The position numbers were made by a program, and so were the translations under genes. 64,000 nucleotides of DNA from Albugo candida (Eukaryota > Oomycota > Peronosporomycetes > Albuginales). The notes below the pieces were generated by a model. That model was given only the letters and a program-made list of their open reading frames with translations. It was not told where the DNA came from and searched no databases. This document shows positions 35,549 through 46,703 of this stretch, piece by piece. The DNA is taken from contig JBDOQK010000002.1 of the NCBI GenBank assembly GCA_040437565.1, forward strand, positions 1 to 64,000. Direction: 5' to 3'. Positions within the stretch are counted from its first letter, which is position 1. Each line of letters starts with the position of its first letter.

Positions 35549-36909
35549 ATACGTCTTTCCAAACTCTCACAAATGAGCGATTTTGCAAAGGCAATGCCAT
35601 TACTAATCTTCAACATGGGATCCGAAATGCTGTACATTATCAGTGCACGACTCGAAGCGCAACGTATCCCTTCACAAAAGTGCGTCAAAGGTATGTACTC
35701 ACTCGGACACATACACTGCTACGACCATTTCGATAGTGTTGGAAGATCTCATTCGATCAATGCACAAAAAGCAATTCCGAGATGAGCTTTTCCAAACACG
35801 CAACGTGCCGAATTCTTTCGCTGTGCGTCAGCTGTTTGACCGCTTGGTGCATTCGTCGATTATGCGACTGAATGTCAGCAGTATGGACAAACTCTATGAT
35901 CTGATGCGCATGGGCTTCAAATACCAAATGCTACGCTGCTCATCGGCCGACGAATTGCTGCAAGTGACCGCAACGCATTTGGACGGTATTCAAAGACTTG
36001 TCGCTACCGCTGATGTCTGTGAATTGATCACTGAGACGAAAGCGCTCATGCTGCAGGTGCGCTTTGTATGCAATGTATCGACTCGTATCTGATTGACTGT
36101 GATAGACGTATACGCCTATGCGTCCAGCATCTCTCTTCGCAATAAAACAAGAATTGTGTCGATTCTTCCAAGATGTGCGTATCCGAGTATCCTTGCTTCT
36201 CGAAAAGGGACTTCAAAAGCCCGATGGGTCGATCGCGATATGCCTGGATCGCCCTGACGCCACGGGTAGTCTCCCCGCGGGCACCATCCAGTACTTTGAT
36301 GATGATGAAATGAAGCAGGATGGATTTTTTATGATCCCTAGGCACGTCGGGTTCTATACTCCAGATCAGCTCGGTACGAATATGTATGCGAAACCCAAAT
36401 CGGATTTCGATACGAGCGATAAAAAAGTGGTGACGTATGATACATTGCCGAGTCCCAAGCAGTACGATACCACCGCACTCGCTGGCATCAATTTGCTGGC
36501 TTCGCTGATTGGAGCTCCCATTGCATCTCCGGAAATGAAGCCATTTCGTGTCAGTTTGTTTGATGATTGTAAAGAGGAAGAGAAGATCGAGTCGGTACCG
36601 ACTGTGCGCATCGATGCACAGAGTATGAGTGCGGATTACAAGCAATCGACGTCGGAAATTGCACGTTGTTTTGATGCCAAAGCGACAAGTGACTCGAAAA
36701 GCACAGAAATGGACGATTTGATCAGTTTGATGGATTCCGTCTCCAAATAAAGCGAAAAGAATGAGCATTTTCTATGTGATTTTTGTTGTGTTGAAGCACT
36801 TTATGCATTTGTATGCTGTGGCGCCCATCGGAATGCTAATGAGCGCGTTACACTCGCGACATCGGAGCACAGTGGCTATCGAATAGAGAAACAAGTCAGC
36901 CACCACTCC
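35549..36909. repeat. Left copy of an about 1.36-kb gap-flanking duplication (contains OSCP1)
   Basis: This stretch matches 37,010-38,370 throughout, with one difference noticed (GAATAG at about 36,880 against GATTAG at about 38,341). The 100-N gap separates the two. It is best read as two contigs that end in the same locus. Confidence 0.93.
35573..36750 (+). CDS. OSCP1: OSCP1-like protein, first assembled copy (probably an assembly duplicate)
   Basis: Exons 35,573-35,690, 35,737-36,056 and 36,106-36,750 (introns 46 and 49 bp) encode 360 residues identical to the copy at 37,034-38,211; see that entry for domains. This copy is linked to the upstream spacer and MOG1, while the other is linked to the WW-FYVE gene. 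Because the duplicated block ends exactly at the gap on both sides, it should be counted as one gene. Confidence 0.85.
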
Positions 36910-37009
36910 NNNNNNNNNNNNNNNNNNNNNNNNNNNNNNNNNNNNNNNNNNNNNNNNNNNNNNNNNNNNNNNNNNNNNNNNNNNNNNNNNNNNNNNNNNN
37001 NNNNNNNNN
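36910..37009. other. Assembly gap (100 N) with duplicated flanks
   Basis: A placeholder gap. The 1.36 kb on its left is repeated on its right. Confidence 0.99.
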
Positions 37010-37033
37010 ATACGTCTTTCCAAACTCTCACAA

Positions 37034-38211
37034 ATGAGCGATTTTGCAAAGGCAATGCCATTACTAATCTTCAACATGGGATCCGAAATGCTGTACATTA
37101 TCAGTGCACGACTCGAAGCGCAACGTATCCCTTCACAAAAGTGCGTCAAAGGTATGTACTCACTCGGACACATACACTGCTACGACCATTTCGATAGTGT
37201 TGGAAGATCTCATTCGATCAATGCACAAAAAGCAATTCCGAGATGAGCTTTTCCAAACACGCAACGTGCCGAATTCTTTCGCTGTGCGTCAGCTGTTTGA
37301 CCGCTTGGTGCATTCGTCGATTATGCGACTGAATGTCAGCAGTATGGACAAACTCTATGATCTGATGCGCATGGGCTTCAAATACCAAATGCTACGCTGC
37401 TCATCGGCCGACGAATTGCTGCAAGTGACCGCAACGCATTTGGACGGTATTCAAAGACTTGTCGCTACCGCTGATGTCTGTGAATTGATCACTGAGACGA
37501 AAGCGCTCATGCTGCAGGTGCGCTTTGTATGCAATGTATCGACTCGTATCTGATTGACTGTGATAGACGTATACGCCTATGCGTCCAGCATCTCTCTTCG
37601 CAATAAAACAAGAATTGTGTCGATTCTTCCAAGATGTGCGTATCCGAGTATCCTTGCTTCTCGAAAAGGGACTTCAAAAGCCCGATGGGTCGATCGCGAT
37701 ATGCCTGGATCGCCCTGACGCCACGGGTAGTCTCCCCGCGGGCACCATCCAGTACTTTGATGATGATGAAATGAAGCAGGATGGATTTTTTATGATCCCT
37801 AGGCACGTCGGGTTCTATACTCCAGATCAGCTCGGTACGAATATGTATGCGAAACCCAAATCGGATTTCGATACGAGCGATAAAAAAGTGGTGACGTATG
37901 ATACATTGCCGAGTCCCAAGCAGTACGATACCACCGCACTCGCTGGCATCAATTTGCTGGCTTCGCTGATTGGAGCTCCCATTGCATCTCCGGAAATGAA
38001 GCCATTTCGTGTCAGTTTGTTTGATGATTGTAAAGAGGAAGAGAAGATCGAGTCGGTACCGACTGTGCGCATCGATGCACAGAGTATGAGTGCGGATTAC
38101 AAGCAATCGACGTCGGAAATTGCACGTTGTTTTGATGCCAAAGCGACAAGTGACTCGAAAAGCACAGAAATGGACGATTTGATCAGTTTGATGGATTCCG
38201 TCTCCAAATAA
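37034..38211 (+). CDS. OSCP1: OSCP1-like protein (organic solute carrier partner 1 / oxidored-nitro family)
   Basis: OSCP1 is conserved mainly in organisms with cilia or flagella; its biochemical role is unsettled (a partner of solute carriers and a cilium-associated protein in animals). Exons are 37,034-37,151, 37,198-37,517 and 37,567-38,211, giving 360 residues. Family landmarks are MPLLIFNMGSEMLYIISARL (residues about 8-27), RLVHSSIMRLNVSSMDKLYD, LMRMGFKYQMLRC, CRFFQDVRIRVSLLLEKGLQ, LGTNMYAKP and the C-terminal MDDLISLMDS. Length is close to the animal protein. Its stop lies 21 bp from the stop of the convergent WW-FYVE gene. The identical copy at 35,573-36,750 is most likely the same locus. 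Confidence 0.93.
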
Positions 38212-38232
38212 AGCGAAAAGAATGAGCATTTT

Positions 38233-41200
38233 CTATGTGATTTTTGTTGTGTTGAAGCACTTTATGCATTTGTATGCTGTGGCGCCCATCGGAATGCTAA
38301 TGAGCGCGTTACACTCGCGACATCGGAGCACAGTGGCTATCGATTAGAGAAACAAGTCAGCCACCACTCCAAGCAGAGGCGGAACACGTACTTATATCCG
38401 TTGTGCTCACTTGTGAGACTTGGTGACACGATGGACACCGCAGTGCAGTTGCACCGCTTCGGATGACTAATTGCTCGTTACAATGCGTGCATTCCATGAC
38501 TCTGATCTTTTTTGATTCCAAGGAAAAGTAGCTGGAAGCAAGGTCGCGTTCAGGAGCGGCACCGAGGGAATTGGACCGATCGAAATGAGATTTGTTGTGT
38601 AGGATTCTCGAACACGAGTTGCGAGACACAATGGATGGTTTCTCTGCATCGTGGTGATAGCTTGCAACAAAGCTTTCAATTGTGTTTCTTCGCGATGGAG
38701 TATGCGGCGTCGTGACTGGTCTTCTACTCGAGCGAACCAAAAAGTCTTTTTGTGGTTGTGCATTCAAGTCATTCCGATCTCCGGCCATGACGATCGTTTG
38801 CTGACAGTACAGACAGCGAGGGAGATCACCATCACGCCATTTGGGAATTGCATCCATTTCGATCGTGACCGCTTGTTGACAGTAGTAACATCGCGTTACA
38901 AAAGTCATTGGAGAAGCGTCTATTTCTCGAGTCGATTCTTCGATTGGGTAAGGCACTTTTCCGAGCAATCGAAGCACTTTGACGAGCACGCGATCATTCG
39001 ATGCTTTGTTCTGTTCCTTTATGTGCATCACAAGCAAATCCAAACGCTGGTCTTCCAGTAGTTTTCTTCGCAAGGAAGCGTGCACAAGAAGTTTGAGCAG
39101 TAAATTCCCAATCCAAATCCAAACTCGCGGGTCAATTCGTACCGAAATCATATTCAGCAGCCATTCAACGAGCCATTCTCGCTCTGTATCAGCTATCAAA
39201 TGTGGCCACAAACAATGTAGCAGCTCGAAAAGTGCTATTGAATCCATTTCATCGCTAATGCATCCGACCAGCAGTTGGAGCGCACGTATGACTTGTTCTG
39301 CTGTCTCTGACATATCATCTCTTTGCATTGCGTGCGGATGAGTCAACACGCTACACATCGTATCGCATGTGACGGTAAGCAGCTTTCCCAACTGTTCTTT
39401 GGTCCATTCTGTTTGATGCATTTCGACAATCTTTAAGACTCTTATTGTAGTGCCTCGAAGACATTTGAATCGCGTGACGCTGTGCTTTGACTCATCTCCA
39501 ATGAATGCGAGTTCGAGCACCGGAAGAGCGGATGTCATCAACTCGCAGTAAATCGTACTATCACATCCAACGTGACAGCTCTCGTCGTCACTTTTGAAAG
39601 CACAGAATGGCGCCATCCAATAGACAACGTCGTAAATACGCTGTTGTATTCGGAATTGTGATTTCTCAAATGAAAAGCTGTTACTTGCGCTCCAAAATGT
39701 GAACGCAAATGTAACGAGTCGGAAGAGCACATCGATCCATGCGATATCGCTTTGTGTCATTCCGTTCCGAGTTTCCATATTGCATAAAGTTTCGTCGGCG
39801 TTGACGCCAAGTGTGTCGCACAATTGGGACACAGACACGTGGATAGCGTTCAAACAAGTCGTATTTTCCCAAAGAACAGTTCCCAAATCGATTTCTTCTG
39901 TGGTCCAAGTGGAGATGACAGACAGCATTTCAATGGCTTCGAGTGCGATGAGATCTCCACCGTCTTCGTAATGCTTTTCAATTCCACACTTTACGATGAA
40001 AAGCAGCAAGTCGATACCTTCCGCGTGAATAAAGCCTCTCAGATCGACGATACACATCATCTTGAGCAATGCCAAGCCTTCCAAAACTTCATCATTGCCG
40101 ATCGCACTTTTCGTCTTCAGTAAGTGGATCACACACGGAGCAGTATCGATCTCAACAAGAGTGCGACATAGTCCAAGAGATTGTGTTTCCTGATGTAAGA
40201 ATCGGAGGATCGATACACTGATTCGATGCGGGGCTTTGGATGGATTCTCGGCTGTCGATTGGATCCATCGTAACAGCGTCCGCGACAACTCTTTCAATAG
40301 TGTGATCCCTCGAGCGCCTAATGTGACCATAACGTCTTCGATGTGCTGTAAACATTCACAAAGGAGTTCACAGCGCTTACAAATTGGAAGTATCACCGCA
40401 TTCAAATTGTTTCCGTCGTTGAGAGGAGTCGAGTCGGAAGCGCCAGAGATCTTCTTCCAATACATTGTGTTGAATTTCTGCACTTGCTCGACGACAGCAC
40501 TGACAAACAACTGAGCTTCCGACGTGTTCGATTCGATTGGAGAGCAAAACATTTCCTCAAAGAAAAACGCGCAACGTTTTGTATCGTGAAATCCATCGGA
40601 AAGGATATTGATAACCATTTGTTGTTGGCGTTCAGAGCCTTCACGGAGCCAATACAGAAACGATGAAGCGCTTTCTTTCGCTAATTGATGCATATGGTTT
40701 CCTTCTAATATCGATTTTGGCGTATCGTCCGTCCTGGGAAGAAGACTAAAGCTCACAAGTGTTGCAAGAGCGTGGAGACCTACACTGGATGTCTCGACAT
40801 CGACTTTATGGCTCGATAAAAGCCTAATGAGAGTCATAATCCAGTCACCCGGATAGGGACCGTTTGCTGCGACTAATGTCTCCATGATATTGAGCATTTG
40901 CTGTTTGCCTTCCGCCATCACACTCTGTAGAATCTCTGTCAATTTCCTTGTGGCCACAATTTCAACTTTCACATTGAGACCGCTCGAAAGTATCGCTACG
41001 AGTCGATTCACATTTCTGGAAAGAACGCAATGATTCCACAGAGGACACGCTGCAGAGTCTGATGCAGCGAGATTGATGATAATCGTCTCGGCAATTGTTC
41101 GCTGCTGAACGAGTGCTTTGGTGGTGCTTCCAGTGACCAGAGTATCGAGGATTTTAATCGGTACTAGATCGCCCATATCGTGAACGAGTTGACGAAACGC

Positions 41201-44200
41201 TGATGCTTGACGCGATAGAAACGCTAATATCTGACCCGAAGTATCGTTCAACGTCCATTTGTCTTTGGAATTGGCGTAAAATGTCACAATATGTCGTGAA
41301 GCATTGTGATCCGTCAAAAGAGCTCGTTGGAATGCATCGAAATGCGAAAACGATGCAATCGTATGCATTAAAAGTCGTATTCGTACCATTACATTGTCTT
41401 CTTCCTCGCGTTTTTTCGTTTCGATAAGAGTACAAAACACATCCAAAATTGCATGCGGAACATTGACACGTGACATGTACTCTGCAAACTCGCTGGCAGA
41501 TGTGGATTCCTGATCGTCTCTGGCCATATTCCCCAACGCCTCCAAGACCAGTAACACATCTTCCATCAAGAGATCGTCTGGAAGCAGCTCCAAGAGGATT
41601 TCCAAGAGCCCTGTCGGACACTTTGCGAGGCTTTTACGCGTGCTATCGGATGCAATGGCCAACGCCATACAATGACAACTCCATTCCGAGTAACTACTTA
41701 GCGTTCGTAGTAATCGTAAAAAGGTGCACAACAATTTGTATCGTTCGTCTGTTTTCTCTCCCAAAAGCCCCGACGCGATAATTTGCGCCAACACTGTGAT
41801 TAAATCGATGACTTGATGCTCCATTTTGGCTTTCAAAGCAAACGTCGCATTCACAAAAATACGTCCGAGAAGCTCGAGCAGTGCTTCACACCATACGTGA
41901 CACTTGGACACCTCGGAATTGGGCATTTCGGTATACGTCACATGCGTCAATGTGTTCCATAACGCAGTACAAATAGCCTGTAATATAGAGCCTTCCAGCA
42001 TGCGTTCCGTAAGCCGTTCTGTTCGCGCTCGTATTTTACTGTCGAGAGATGTGATGAACGCTCCATTCCACGGATCCAAGTCGTCCTCTGCGGTGATTGT
42101 CGCTTCCGGCAGCATTTTATCGATGCATTTCAATACAATCCATTGCGCTTGACTCTCTTCGGCATCGCTTGTGAATGTGATCGAAGGCGATGTCAGGAGA
42201 AAAGACGGAGCGAATTTGTTGGCTCTTGCGTCACGTAAATGAGGATTGCTCAGCGCACAAAGGATTTGCATCAGTGACACAAAACACGCTTGTTCTGTGA
42301 GATGATCGTAAATGTCGGTCACTGTCAGCGGTAAGCGTTCCACGAGATCGAGTACGAGCGTTAGGCATTGCATACGCACATCCGATTTCGTAGTGGTCAC
42401 AAGAAGATGAAAAATAGCTTGTAAGACCGACTGAGGCATTGATTTGTCGTTGGACGTGTCGTTGAGAGTGGAATGCAGCCAAGAGCGATAGAATTGTATG
42501 GCAATACGTTGCCGTGGAGTGTCATTTGTGGCCACAATCCAATTCTGAAAATAACAAAGCAAATCGCGTTCCTTTCTCGTCTCACCACACAACACGTTCC
42601 ATGCTTTCTCGCGAGTATTTGTATTCCTCAATACAGCTAACAGTGTTTCCGCAGAGAGTGTCCATACACTGCTGTGTTTCGACGATAAAAATGCGCTCAA
42701 TCCGTTCAAACATCCGCGAGATTCGGAAGTATTTTCACCGCAAAGAATGGAACTAAATCGATGATCGGATGCTTGTGCAAAGCCAAATACGATCCCAATC
42801 AAACTTTTATAGAATTCGATATGTTCTTTGGTCAAATCTCTCTCCTCGCTGATACATTTGTTGATAAATTGGAGCACGATGGTGAGTCCTCCTCGTTCTT
42901 CCATTACCGAAAGAAAGTCGAGCCATTTCGTACGCTCTTCGTCGCTGCGAATGAGTGAGACATCGGCAAAACTCGTGCAAAATCGACAGAGAATATCCGA
43001 TGCGACTTGAAAATCGGGAACGTTCTCATTTTGCGTCCCGCTTTGTAACAATTCGTCTAAATCGATCGGAACGCTTGCGGGAGCTGTAAATGTTTGCAAT
43101 TTCTCGAGAAGAAAGACCAATGAATCGTTTGATTTCTCTTCTGTCAGACAGCGCAGCATTTCGGCAGAATTAGCGAGCGCTTTGATGACTGGTAGTACTA
43201 AAGCACGAAGCTGTTTGTATCCGTTGAAAAGACTCCTTACCAAACTCTTGACAGCTGCTTCCGTGAGTTGGACCTTTACGACTTGGATCGTATCTCTTCC
43301 TTCCGGCTTTCCTGGTGTAGAATCCTGCCAAACCGGCAGTAGATCACCGACTGTCATCTTCTTACTGAGTGTTCCTCTTGCACAAGGATCGTCCGTGACA
43401 CACTCCATACATTGGAGACATTCGAAAAGCGCTTTCAATGTGATTTCCATCGCTCGTGTCAGAGGATTCACACGACTGATCTTTTTATCACGATTCGTAA
43501 CGTGGAAAAGCTCTTCCAACAAGTGGAAAAGCGCTTCTATGCCTTCAATAGACGCGAATTGTATCGCATTATCTCGATTGTTCTTGATATAAGCGCGTAC
43601 GCATTTCGCAGTGTCCACGCGAGAACCGAATCCTCGCGAGTCTTTATAGTCGTCTTCTCTGCCGAGCATATTTTTGAGCCAAAATCCGCAATTGGCCTGA
43701 CGCAAAGAGATTTGACAGTAGCGAAATTTACAGACGCGAAATATAAGTCGTAGCGTATTCCTTGCAATACTCTCATTCGCGTCATGGACAGAATGACTCA
43801 AAATGGTCACCAGCTGATCACATGTGCCGGCCGATGAAAACGCGCTTCCTACTTCGGTGTCATTTCCCGCAGTTATTTGTAATGTCATTAATTCTGTGAG
43901 CATTTCCAGCGTCTCTGAGAGCAGTGCTGCAATCTCTGTACTCTGATCTCTGATCCAATGATCCAGCACAGGAGATAGTAATTTGCAGAATGCCGCGACA
44001 CCGCCAGCAGCATCGATATCGTTCATTTCTGCGATATGATGTGCGCCCATTCCCGGTCCACTTTCCTCGCGATTTTGGCAAAAGGCTTGCGCCATAAGAC
44101 TCGTTAAATGCGTGCGCTAAAAACCGATTCAGAAAATGATCGAAATAGTGATTCGAGCTCACCTCTGTGATCGGAAGCGCAAGGACATTGCTGGGGTCAT

Positions 44201-45065
44201 TGCCTCGTTGGAGACATCGATACGTCCCGAGTATGGAGAAGAACTGACCTGCAGCGACATTGCGAGCACAACGAGGACATATCGCTTGCTGTCGATCCGA
44301 TTTGTGCGCAGCGTCATGAAGCATAAAAGTCGGATTGGAAAGCGTTGATGAAGGCAAACGGACTTTGGTCGAGAGACAATCGCTGCAATACACGCACCCG
44401 CAAAGACGACAGTGATGCTATCAATCGACACATAAGTCGCATTCCATTCGTAATACACCACAAAGCTTACTCGTCGACGTAAAACGCCAAATTTGGTGTT
44501 ACAATGACGACACAAACTGAGCTCTTCTTTCTCATTACAACAAGCGATAAACTGTAACGGAGTTCGAGTCGCTGCCTTCTCATTTCGTTTGAGTGTAAAG
44601 TCAAAAGTGTCCATTGAAATGTGATATTCCAATTCACATTTCTCATATTCCTCAAAAGGTGTTTCCGAGTCATTTAAAGAGCTTTTATTCTCCATTTCTG
44701 TCTCTTCCACGACGCATCCTTTCAAATTGGACGCTCGTAACTTTGATTCATCGTTTTCTCCGTTGCTCTCTTGCACTTGTTCGTGCGGCGTAAACACTCG
44801 AGGATCGAGCCAGGTTGTTATCCTTCTACTATGATCCACAAAGAAGACGCGACCTTGCTCATCACGAAGCGATTGCCATCCGTCTGGAAGCGGAACTTCA
44901 GTGGGAAGGTCCCAGCACGTCTTACATTGAAATGAGTGTCTAATCAGTGAGTAGAACGAATCAAACCTTCTTGGAAGCGCGATTCACGTAGAATACATTC
45001 CCATTAGTGTCACACACTTGCTCCCACGTCTGTAAATGATGCTCTGCGTCGCATTTTTGCGTCAT
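38233..45065 (-). CDS. Giant WW-WW-FYVE-HEAT/ARM protein with C-terminal zinc ribbons
   Basis: I splice five exons on the reverse strand: 45,065-44,967, 44,920-44,471, 44,417-44,163, 44,116-38,392 and 38,336-38,233 (introns 46, 53, 46 and 55 bp), giving 2,210 residues in frame. WW1 is at about 14-39 ([20 protein letters not shown] then WDLP) and WW2 at about 44-73 ([19 protein letters not shown] then TTWLDP). The FYVE finger follows (LCRHCNTKF .. [14 protein letters not shown] .. CPRCARN, about 170-245); its R(R)HHCR core is formed exactly across an intron, as expected for PI3P binding on endosomes. About 1,700 residues of helical HEAT/ARM-like repeats come next. The end holds CxxC zinc ribbons at about 2,011, 2,144 and 2,180 (the last: [19 protein letters not shown]), resembling LSD1-type fingers. 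An endosomal scaffold is a fair inference. The start could move if an upstream exon exists: an acceptor-like CTGCAG precedes the ATG. Confidence 0.88.
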
Positions 45066-45362
45066 ATGAGACCACAAGTGAATTTGTATGAGAATTAAAT
45101 GTTTCTGCAGAACAGAAAATTAAACGCTCCATAATCCATTGGATCCCTTTTAATAGGTGCGACTGCTCTCTGCAGAAAACCATTTTTGGATGGAACGCAT
45201 CGTTTTTACGTATACAAAAATCAATAGACTTATTGTCACACTTTCGTAACGCGTCAGTGCTGTCGCGTGTCATCCGTTCATTTCGGCTTTTGCAGTGAAA
45301 GGAAGTCGCAACAGTGCGAGTGGACGAATGCGTTGCAAAGGATAGGAGGGTACAATTCTGAT
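45066..45362. promoter_or_regulatory. Upstream region of the WW-FYVE gene
   Basis: About 300 bp lies between the 3' end of the carrier gene and the WW-FYVE start, both on the reverse strand. It must hold the carrier 3' UTR and the next promoter. No defined element was recognised. Confidence 0.35.
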
Positions 45363-46465
45363 TCAAAAATGCTGATTTAAAAAGTTCAGTGACGTCTCAA
45401 ACGCAACAAAAGTGATCGCGTTGGCTGGAAATGCTCGAATGAGTGTCGGGGAGATTCCTTGGTAGAAACGTTTGACGCCTTGTTCACGATACAGCTTCTC
45501 ACAGCAGTCGATGACACCTCGATATTTCGGATTCTGAAGTGTATCTGCTTGCATCACAGATTTGACAGTGTCGATAGGGAAGACAGCAAGCCAATATACG
45601 AGTCCTGCAATTCCACCGGCAGTTGCGATGGCGCCATATGTCTTGAAACGCTGGTCTTTCGAGTCAAAATCACTTGTTTGATGTTTTGATTGCATCGTAT
45701 ATAGTAATTCTGTGAGATACGTTTTTGAGCTTTCATACGCCACAAAGTACGCCGCATTTCCGAGCATCTCTTTCTTCGCCATTGGTAGCATTCCACGATA
45801 AAATCCTCTGAGTCCACTTTGTCGATACACAGCTTTCATGCATGCCACATTACTTGTCCTCTTACGCGTATGCGTGCACTGTGTCTGCATTCTGATTTTG
45901 ATCACCTCAAAAGGTGTGTACAGAAACGATTCTGTTAATCCTGTGCTCATTGCGGCAAACACCAATGAAAACCGCGGACGTTCACGAAAAAGTGTCTGTG
46001 TATCGAAATAATAGCGATATTGTCCCATCAATCCAAAGAGTACGGAAGCGCTTTAGAAAACAGTCATAAAGTGATTTGTCATTTGTGGCCAACAGCAACG
46101 AACCTGATTGCCGAGCGAATTATCTGAGGGAGAGCTCCACGGTACAGCGACGCGATTCCGCCGTCTCGAACGCTTTGCTGGACACAATCGATCATGCCAG
46201 AGTAGTATGGGAGCCCATTAGCGCGCCGTGGTTGCGTTTGCATTCGGGCTTTTACAGTCTCCAAAGGATATCCAGCGAGAGCTTCACAGCTGCCTGCGAT
46301 GATACCGCTTGCGAGGTTTTTTATTGTGAGTATCATTAATGAGGTATCGATAGGATTCTCCAGTGATGAGGTAGCCATGACCTGTCTGGAAGAAGCAAAT
46401 GCGTTGAATTGCTCGAGATCGAATGCATTTCCGCTACCGATTGACGGCGCAGCGCATTTTGACAT
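45363..46465 (-). CDS. Mitochondrial carrier family (SLC25) protein
   Basis: An inner-membrane solute carrier with three repeats of about 100 residues. Exons are 46,465-46,104 and 46,050-45,363 (intron 53 bp), giving 349 residues; splicing changes FVAVGHK-stop into a continuous reading (SAISASVLFGLMGQY). The three PX(D/E)XX(K/R) signatures are PLETVKARMQ, PFEVIKIRMQ and PIDTVKSVMQ, each followed by the usual GF/LYRG or RFYQG segment (SLYRGALP, GFYRGMLP, RFYQGISP). The transported substrate cannot be read safely; the repeats are nearest in style to the carnitine/ornithine/SAM-type branch. It starts 238 bp from NOM1 in divergent orientation. Confidence 0.92.
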
Positions 46466-46703
46466 ATTGTGTGATTTTTAGCCAATCGTATGCAAGGCTA
46501 CGTATAATTCTTTCATTTGTAATGCAATCGCTAAGCTGAGAGATCTGAACACAGGGGGATATGAGTATGTGGAAGAGACACATGTATCGTGGAGTGGAAA
46601 GTGTGTCCTGAGGTCATAGAGCTCCTTTTTGAATGCATTAGTGAATGTATCAGTTAAATGGTAGATACTCATATCATATAACTTAAGCTACCTATCGATT
46701 CCA
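46466..46703. promoter_or_regulatory. Divergent promoter region, carrier / NOM1
   Basis: A 238-bp spacer between two divergent start codons. It is likely to carry both promoters. No known motif was identified. Confidence 0.4.

Noticed and set aside
36046-36768. 240-codon reverse ORF opposite OSCP1 (also 37,507-38,229)
   Set aside because: It lies antisense to the conserved OSCP1 exon 3 and has no motif; it is a shadow frame.
35573-38211. OSCP1 as a true tandem gene pair
   Set aside because: The repeat unit ends at the gap on both sides and is virtually identical including introns; an assembly overlap is simpler.
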